Positions 5,777 through 9,242 of a stretch of DNA of 9,242 bases are shown here, piece by piece. A model generated the notes under the pieces. The model searched no databases and was not told the origin of the DNA. It saw only the letters and a program-made list of their open reading frames with translations. Made by a program: the position numbers and the translations under genes. Within the stretch, counting starts at the first letter, position 1. Each line of letters opens with the position of its first letter. Source of the DNA: JANNGZ01 sp031404155. Lineage in GTDB: Bacteria > Pseudomonadota > Gammaproteobacteria > Burkholderiales > Burkholderiaceae_C. The stretch lies in assembly GCA_031404155.1 (NCBI GenBank), contig JANNGZ010000349.1, positions 1 to 9,242 on the forward strand. The letters are read 5' to 3'.

Positions 5777-6682
5777 ATGGACACCAAACACGCCGACCTC
5801 ACGGCACGCAACTTCCCGAGTGCGCAGGACGAAGCCGCCGCACCGAAACCCCATGTGTCGAGGTATGAGGGCCCCGAAAGCGCCTACCGCCTGGCCTTCA
5901 CCGACACCGAATTCCTGCTGCGCGAAGAGTTGCGCCCGGTGCGCATGCAACTCGAACTGCTCAAGCCCGAGATGGTGCAAAAGCAGTTCGGCATCGAATC
6001 CACCATCGTCATCTTCGGCAGCGCGCGCATCCTGCCGCCGGAGGATGCGCAGTCCCAGTTCGACGAGGCCCACGCCATCGGCGACGCCCGAGCGGTGCAG
6101 CGAGCCCGGACCGCGCTGGCGATGAGCCACTACTACGAAGAGGCGCGCCGTTTTGCCGCACTCGTCACCACCCGCTCGCGCACCCTGGAGACACCGATCT
6201 ACGTCGTCACCGGCGGCGGCCCCGGCGTGATGGAAGCCGGCAACCGCGGCGCCTATGAAGTGGGCGGCAAGAGCATCGGCTTGAACATCGTGCTGCCACA
6301 TGAACAGGCGCCCAACGAATACATCACGCCCGAGCTGTGTTTCCAGTTCCACTACTTCGCGCTGCGCAAGATGCATTTCCTGATGCGCAGCATCGCGCTG
6401 GTGTGTTTCCCCGGCGGCTTCGGCACGCTGGATGAACTCTTCGAGGTGATGACGCTGCAGCAAACCGGCAAGGTGCGCCGCCGCCCGATCCTGCTTTTCG
6501 GCCGCGAGTTCTGGGAGCGTTTGATCAACTTCGACGTGCTGGTGGAGACCGGGATGATCAGCGCCAACGACCTGCATCTCTTCCACTTCGTCGAGACGGC
6601 CGAAGAAGCCTGGGACCGCCTGGCCGAAGCTTATGGCTTCGATTTGCCGGGCACGTTGACGGGGGCGTTCGCGGAGGAGTAG
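5777..6682 (+). CDS. LOG-family protein (TIGR00730 type, long form)
   Basis: A 301-residue cytoplasmic protein with the Rossmann-like LOG domain. Founding members cleave N6-modified nucleoside 5'-monophosphates to free base and ribose-5-phosphate; bacterial members were long mislabelled lysine decarboxylases. Seen here: IVIFGSARI (77-85), GGGPGVMEA (146-154), the catalytic-region LRKMHF with Arg197, and PGGFGTLDE (212-220) with Glu220. An N-terminal stretch of about 70 residues and a helical insertion at about 88-135 make it longer than plant LOG (about 200 residues), as in the long bacterial group. ATG 5777 is chosen because a promoter lies just upstream of it; its ribosome-binding site is weak. 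The in-frame GTG at 5699 would add 26 unconserved-looking residues. The substrate in this organism is unknown. Its 3' end abuts the remains of a convergent gene. Confidence 0.92.
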   Translation: MDTKHADLTARNFPSAQDEAAAPKPHVSRYEGPESAYRLAFTDTEFLLREELRPVRMQLELLKPEMVQKQFGIESTIVIFGSARILPPEDAQSQFDEAHAIGDARAVQRARTALAMSHYYEEARRFAALVTTRSRTLETPIYVVTGGGPGVMEAGNRGAYEVGGKSIGLNIVLPHEQAPNEYITPELCFQFHYFALRKMHFLMRSIALVCFPGGFGTLDELFEVMTLQQTGKVRRRPILLFGREFWERLINFDVLVETGMISANDLHLFHFVETAEEAWDRLAEAYGFDLPGTLTGAFAEE

Positions 6683-7106
6683 CGTCGCCGGCGGGTCCAC
6701 CGGGTCGACCCGGTCACCCTCGTAGATCGGCTGGCGCAGCACGAAGCCCCAGCAGCCGTCGCGCTTTTCGAGGAAGTCATAAAAGCGGCCGGTGCAGACC
6801 ACGTCGCACAACACGCCGTGCAAATTGCCGCGTTGCGAGATGGTCATCTTGGTTTGCGCCACCGCACGCGCACCGGCCAGGTCGATCGAGCTGCCGCCGA
6901 GGAAGTGCAGGATGTTCACGCCGCGCCCAGCCTTCTTTCGTCACCCGGATGAACTCCGGCGCCGGGCCCTGGAACCAGGTCGCCATCATCACGCCGCCCT
7001 CGTGCCACACGCCGGCAAAACGCTCCCAGTCGCCAGCGTCGCGCCAGAGCGCCCAGTTCTGGATCAGCTCGCGGATTTGGAGCCGGTCGACGAGGTCGGG
7101 GGGCAT
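6674..7106 (-). pseudogene. NTF2/SnoaL-like protein, frameshifted and 3'-truncated
   Basis: Two frames together encode one NTF2-like (cone-shaped alpha+beta barrel) protein. The first runs from ATG 7106 (AAGGA 7 nt upstream): MPPDLVDRLQIRELIQNWAL, then WRDAGDWERFAGVWHEGG and EFIRVTKEGW. The second frame continues VNILHFLGGSSIDLAGARAV, TKMTISQR, VVCTGRFYDFLEKRDGCWGF, RQPIYEGDRVDPVDPPATLL. The switch lies in a GC-alternating tract at about 6919-6927 and fits loss of one CG pair (-2) or gain of one base. After PPATLLL the frame runs into the antisense of the LOG gene; from memory of the family about 50-60 further residues are expected, so the C terminus seems lost. It is the third gene after the oxidoreductase and aroQ-like genes (28-nt gap). 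If the shift is a sequencing error the gene would still be short at its end. Confidence 0.75.
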
Positions 7107-7134
7107 CGGGTGTCCTTCGGCGAAGGGCTTCAGC

Positions 7135-7581
7135 TCAGGCTTTCCCCGCCTGCGCCGCCGACACCGCCGCGCGCAGCGCGAGCAGATAGCTGTCGACACC
7201 GAAGCCGCAGATCTGGCCTTTGACGATTTCGGCGAACACCGAGACATGGCGGAAGGCTTCGCGCGCGTGGATGTTGCTCATGTGCAGCTCGACCACCGGG
7301 CAGGTGAGGATCGCGAGCGCGTCGCGGATGCCGTAGCTGTAGTGCGTCCAGGCGCCGGCGTTGATCAGCACCGCGTCCTGGCCCTCGGCATACGCCTGGT
7401 GGATGCGCTCGCACATCGCGCCTTCGCTGTTGGTCTGGTAGCTCTGGACCTCGGCGCCGAGCTCCTGGCCCAGCGCGGCGAGCTGCGCATCGATCTGGGC
7501 CAGCGTGACCGTGCCGTACTGCTTGGGGTCGCGCTTGCCGAACATGTTGTGGTTGATGCCGTGGAGCATGAGGATCTTCAT
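7135..7581 (-). CDS. aroQ: Type II 3-dehydroquinate dehydratase, divergent paralogue
   Basis: A 148-residue protein of the type II dehydroquinase family, which forms dodecamers and interconverts 3-dehydroquinate and 3-dehydroshikimate. Catalytic elements are kept: FGKRDPKQYG (14-23) with Arg17 and the base Tyr22, INAGAWTHYSYGIRDAL (73-89) with Asn74 and His80, VELHMSNIHAREAF (97-110) with His100 and Arg107, then Arg111. Odd is the first active-site strand: LHGINHN (6-12) replaces the usual L-N-G-P-N-L-N, changing Asn to His and Pro to Ile. This, and the company of a Gfo/Idh/MocA enzyme and an NTF2-like gene, suggests a catabolic or altered-substrate paralogue and not the housekeeping shikimate enzyme. 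The start ATG 7581 has AAGGA 6 nt upstream; the upstream in-frame codons to 7605 lack support. 40 nt after the oxidoreductase gene. Confidence 0.88.
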   Translation of the reverse strand: MKILMLHGINHNMFGKRDPKQYGTVTLAQIDAQLAALGQELGAEVQSYQTNSEGAMCERIHQAYAEGQDAVLINAGAWTHYSYGIRDALAILTCPVVELHMSNIHAREAFRHVSVFAEIVKGQICGFGVDSYLLALRAAVSAAQAGKA

Positions 7582-7621
7582 CGCGGTTCCTTGTTGTCTG
7601 ATCAATGCAAATTCAAAGCGA

Positions 7622-8674
7622 TCACAGCTCGACCGTGGCGCCCGCCTTCGCGGCGGCGACGATCGCTTCGGTGACCCGCAGATTGTTCAGCCCGTCGCGC
7701 GCGCTGACCAGCGGCGCGGCTTCACCACGCACCACGGCGCCGAAATGTTCCATCTGGCGCTTCAGCGGGTCGTCGCGCACCATACCGGCCACGCTCAGCT
7801 CGAAGGGCTTCCACCAGCCGCGGTCTGCGGGGCTCGAATCTCGCGGGTAGGTCTTCAGGCGCATCGTCGGCACGCCCAAGCTGCCCAGGGTACCGGCAAT
7901 GACATAACAGTCCTCGTCGTCGTAGCTCGGGTAGGCCTGGTTCTCCTGCGAGGTCTGCTCCCAGCTGCGCGGGCTGGCGGCGGTGTCGCTGAGCATGAAG
8001 CTGCCGAGCGCGCCGTTGGCAAAACGCAGGTTGATCGCCACCGTGTCCTCCACCACAAAGCCGCGAGTGGCGTACGAGCTGAAGGCCTGCACCGCGACGA
8101 TCTCGCCGCAGAGCAGGCGCAGGTTGTGCACCTCGTGGATCATGTTGAGCAGGATCGGGCCGGCGCCCAACTCGCGACGCCAGGGCGCGTCGGCAAAGTA
8201 GTGGTCGGGCTTGAGGAACATTGCGCTGCCGGTCACCGCCACCAGTGGGCCGAGGACGCCCGAGGCCACCACCTCGCGCGCCCTGGCCATGATCGGGCTG
8301 TGCGCGCGGTGGTGGCCGATCAGGATGCTGGCCTTGGCCTTCTCGGCCGCGCTCACCAGCTGCACTGCCTCGGCCACGGTGGACGCGATCGGCTTCTCCA
8401 GCAGCATCGGCAAACCGGCGGCGATGCATTGCAGCGCTTGCGTCAGATGCAGCGGGTTGGGCGTGGCGAGCACCACGCCGTCGGGCTTGTTGTGCGCGAA
8501 GAGTTCAGCGAGCGACTTGTACAGCGGCACGCCGGCCTTGGCGGCCAAGTCGGCCGCGGCGGGCGACGGGTCCACCACCGCGCTCAGCGTGCAGCGGGCG
8601 CTGGCCTGCAGCACGCCGATATGGGCCATGCCGATAGCGCCGGCGCCGGCGACTGCGATGCGGGTCTGGGTCAT
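7622..8674 (-). CDS. Gfo/Idh/MocA-family NAD(P)-dependent oxidoreductase
   Basis: A 350-residue cytoplasmic oxidoreductase. The N-terminal Rossmann domain shows IAVAGAGAIGMAHIGVL (6-22, dinucleotide-binding GxGxxG), ATPNPLHLTQALQCIAAG (about 69-86) and the family motif LLEKPIA (about 91-97). The C-terminal alpha/beta domain carries GPILLNMIHEVHNLRLLCG, whose His residues are in the region of the family catalytic base. The length is typical. Members oxidise or reduce hydroxyls of sugars, inositols, cyclic acids and similar compounds; the substrate is not evident. It is first of three co-directional genes with the aroQ-like and NTF2-like genes, a set consistent with stepwise catabolism of a cyclic hydroxy acid or polyol. 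The start ATG 8674 has no close Shine-Dalgarno; the only purine tract (GGGGGAGGG) ends 14 nt upstream and lies in a hairpin. Confidence 0.92.
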   Translation of the reverse strand: MTQTRIAVAGAGAIGMAHIGVLQASARCTLSAVVDPSPAAADLAAKAGVPLYKSLAELFAHNKPDGVVLATPNPLHLTQALQCIAAGLPMLLEKPIASTVAEAVQLVSAAEKAKASILIGHHRAHSPIMARAREVVASGVLGPLVAVTGSAMFLKPDHYFADAPWRRELGAGPILLNMIHEVHNLRLLCGEIVAVQAFSSYATRGFVVEDTVAINLRFANGALGSFMLSDTAASPRSWEQTSQENQAYPSYDDEDCYVIAGTLGSLGVPTMRLKTYPRDSSPADRGWWKPFELSVAGMVRDDPLKRQMEHFGAVVRGEAAPLVSARDGLNNLRVTEAIVAAAKAGATVEL

Positions 8675-8688
8675 GGCATCAACGAGTT

Positions 8689-8711
8689 CCCTCCCCCTTG
8701 ACGGGGGAGGG
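8689..8711. promoter_or_regulatory. 9-bp GC hairpin in the leader of the oxidoreductase gene
   Basis: CCCTCCCCC (8689-8697) pairs perfectly with GGGGGAGGG (8703-8711) around a 5-nt loop. On the minus-strand transcript the GGGGGAGGG side is 3' and nearest the ATG at 8674, so the stem hides the only Shine-Dalgarno-like tract. It could be a dispersed intergenic palindrome or a translation control element. No T-run follows on either strand, so it is not an intrinsic terminator. Confidence 0.65.
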
Positions 8712-8713
8712 CG

Positions 8714-8983
8714 AGTCCAGTGAAACAGAGAAATCGGCTGTGCGTGAGTGCCTGCAAGGGGCGCAGTCTAGGCGCGAAGCCGCGGATGTGGCGGGCCCAC
8801 ATCAAGGCTTCGCAACAACGACTGCGCCCCTTGCAGGCACTCACCCTACGGGCCGGGGTCTGCGAGGGCGCGCTGCCGTCGTTGCGACGCTTGCCCAGGC
8901 GTCCAGCCTGGGCTGCGCGCCGCGCCTAGGCCCGCACCCTCGCAGACCCCGGCGCACAGCCGACTTCTCTGCTTCACTGGACT
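8714..8983. repeat. Nested palindromic element with 31-bp terminal inverted repeats and two hairpin arms
   Basis: Outer repeats 8714-8744 and 8953-8983 match at 29 of 31 positions. Inside are two long hairpins. Arm B has a perfect 25-bp stem (8744-8768 with 8820-8844) capped by GCGAAGCC/GGCTTCGC and GATGTGG/CCACATC stems. Arm C has a 20-bp stem (8852-8871 with 8934-8953, one mismatch) with inner hairpins at 8877-8889 and 8893-8913. Nearly every base pairs, forming a three-way junction. All three stem mismatches are A-C on the plus strand and G-U on the minus strand. There is no transposase or credible reading frame inside, so it is a non-autonomous repeat or a structured RNA gene. It ends 12 nt before a Shine-Dalgarno/ATG pair. 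Confidence 0.8.
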
Positions 8984-8995
8984 AGGAGGACCCAC

Positions 8996-9199
8996 ATGCC
9001 GTCACAGCACACCAAGAAGCGCGCCCGCCCCCGGGCGCGGGTGGAACGCAGGGCGCGTCGGCCCCCCGCCGCCCGGGGCCCCACCCCGGCCCGCGCCCCC
9101 CCCCACCCCCCGGCCCGCAGGGTGAGCGCCTGCAAGGGGCGCACTCGTTGTTGCGAAGCCTCGATGTGGGGCCCACCACATCCGCGGCTTCGCGCCTAG
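8996..9199 (+). CDS. Possible small Arg/Pro-rich ORF behind a strong ribosome-binding site
   Basis: ATG 8996 is preceded by AGGAGG with a 6-nt spacer, the best plus-strand initiation signal in this part of the window. It starts MPSQHTKKRARPRARVERRA and continues as low-complexity Arg/Pro/Ala sequence encoded by C-rich DNA, then enters repeat copy D, whose CTAG edge gives the stop. 67 residues, very basic, no recognisable domain. The beginning may be a relic of a gene cut off by repeat insertion; the rest reads like translated GC-rich spacer. I would not assert expression. Confidence 0.2.
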   Translation: MPSQHTKKRARPRARVERRARRPPAARGPTPARAPPHPPARRVSACKGRTRCCEASMWGPPHPRLRA

Positions 9200-9200
9200 A
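9107..9200. repeat. Third, diverged copy (D) of the palindromic arm unit
   Basis: The sequence from the GGCCCG/AGGGTGAG region (about 9107-9128) to CGCCTAGA (9193-9200) matches the reverse complement of arm B and its flank (about 8767-8860). The stems GCGAAGCC/GGCTTCGC and GATGTGG/CCACATC are identical; differences fall mostly in the loop (GCCCG in B reversed, GGCCCA here) and bulge (TT versus TC). The outer half-stem that would pair with GTGAGCGCCTGCAAGG is missing, so the copy is truncated at its right edge, where an incoming gene ends. Confidence 0.75.
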
Positions 9201-9242
9201 TTGCGGGATCAACCCACTCCTTGACGATTTTCTCAGGGTGCT
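9196..9242 (-). CDS. C-terminal end of an unidentified protein entering from the right
   Basis: On the minus strand the frame reads HPEKIVKEWVDPAI followed by TAG (9198-9196). Composition and codon use look like a real bacterial C terminus and unlike the Arg/Pro-rich frames around it. Fourteen residues are too few to assign a family. The stop codon and the base before it (TCTAG) belong to the edge of repeat copy D, so the natural stop may have been replaced by the repeat. Confidence 0.45.
   Translation of the reverse strand, partial: HPEKIVKEWVDPAI

Noticed and set aside
5744..6670. Long minus-strand frame across the LOG gene
   Set aside because: Only its first part (6674-6919) is real coding sequence, from the broken NTF2-like gene; the remainder is antisense to the LOG gene.
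7505..8701. 398-codon plus-strand open frame
   Set aside because: Antisense shadow of the oxidoreductase and aroQ-like genes, with composition typical of GC-rich antisense frames.
8698..8985. 95-codon plus-strand frame across the palindromic element
   Set aside because: It translates both arms of hairpins, giving unrelated low-complexity sequence; the DNA structure explains the region.
8714..9200. CRISPR array
   Set aside because: The repeats are long palindromes in mixed orientation without regular spacers.

Overview
The window is GC-rich (roughly 65-70 % by eye) and codes densely. Its gene set (Co-type nitrile hydratase, CbiM-like permease, LOG-family protein, catabolic-looking AroQ, Gfo/Idh/MocA oxidoreductase, crotonase) together with C/G-rich palindromic intergenic repeats points to a betaproteobacterium of the Burkholderiales (Rubrivivax / Methylibium / Rhizobacter-like). 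That placement is inference from style and protein character; no marker gene is present.

Layout. 1-182: an intergenic palindromic element, with near-perfect terminal inverted repeats enclosing three hairpins, followed by a 14-bp tandem repeat. 265-5675: six genes, all on the minus strand. In transcription order they are a CbiM-like metal permease (5675-5016), nitrile hydratase alpha (5004-4312), nitrile hydratase beta (4315-3653), nitrile hydratase accessory protein (3653-3291), a membrane hybrid histidine kinase (3169-1322) and a crotonase-family enzyme (1173-265). The first four are tightly coupled (11-nt gap, ATGA overlap, TGATG overlap) and form one functional unit: cobalt entry, catalytic heterodimer and maturation factor. 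The alpha subunit has an unusual His/Asp/Glu-rich N-terminal tail that may bind metal. The kinase and the crotonase follow on the same strand after 121- and 148-nt gaps and need not be in the same transcript.

5676-5776 is a divergent promoter region serving the permease operon leftward and a LOG-family gene (5777-6682) rightward. Convergent with the LOG gene is a second minus-strand operon: Gfo/Idh/MocA oxidoreductase (8674-7622), a type II dehydroquinase paralogue (7581-7135) and an NTF2/SnoaL-like gene (7106 to about 6674). The last appears broken by a frameshift near 6920-6927 and by loss of its 3' end where it meets the LOG gene. The set looks like a small catabolic cluster for a cyclic polyol or hydroxy-acid type substrate, but the substrate cannot be read from sequence.

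8689-9200 is almost all palindrome. It holds a 9-bp GC hairpin that covers the only Shine-Dalgarno-like tract of the oxidoreductase gene, then a nested element with 31-bp terminal inverted repeats (8714-8983) enclosing two related hairpin arms of about 100 nt, then a third diverged copy of the same unit (about 9107-9200). The edge of that third copy supplies the stop codon of a gene entering from the right end. These repeats, and the 1-168 element, are the least explained parts of the window.
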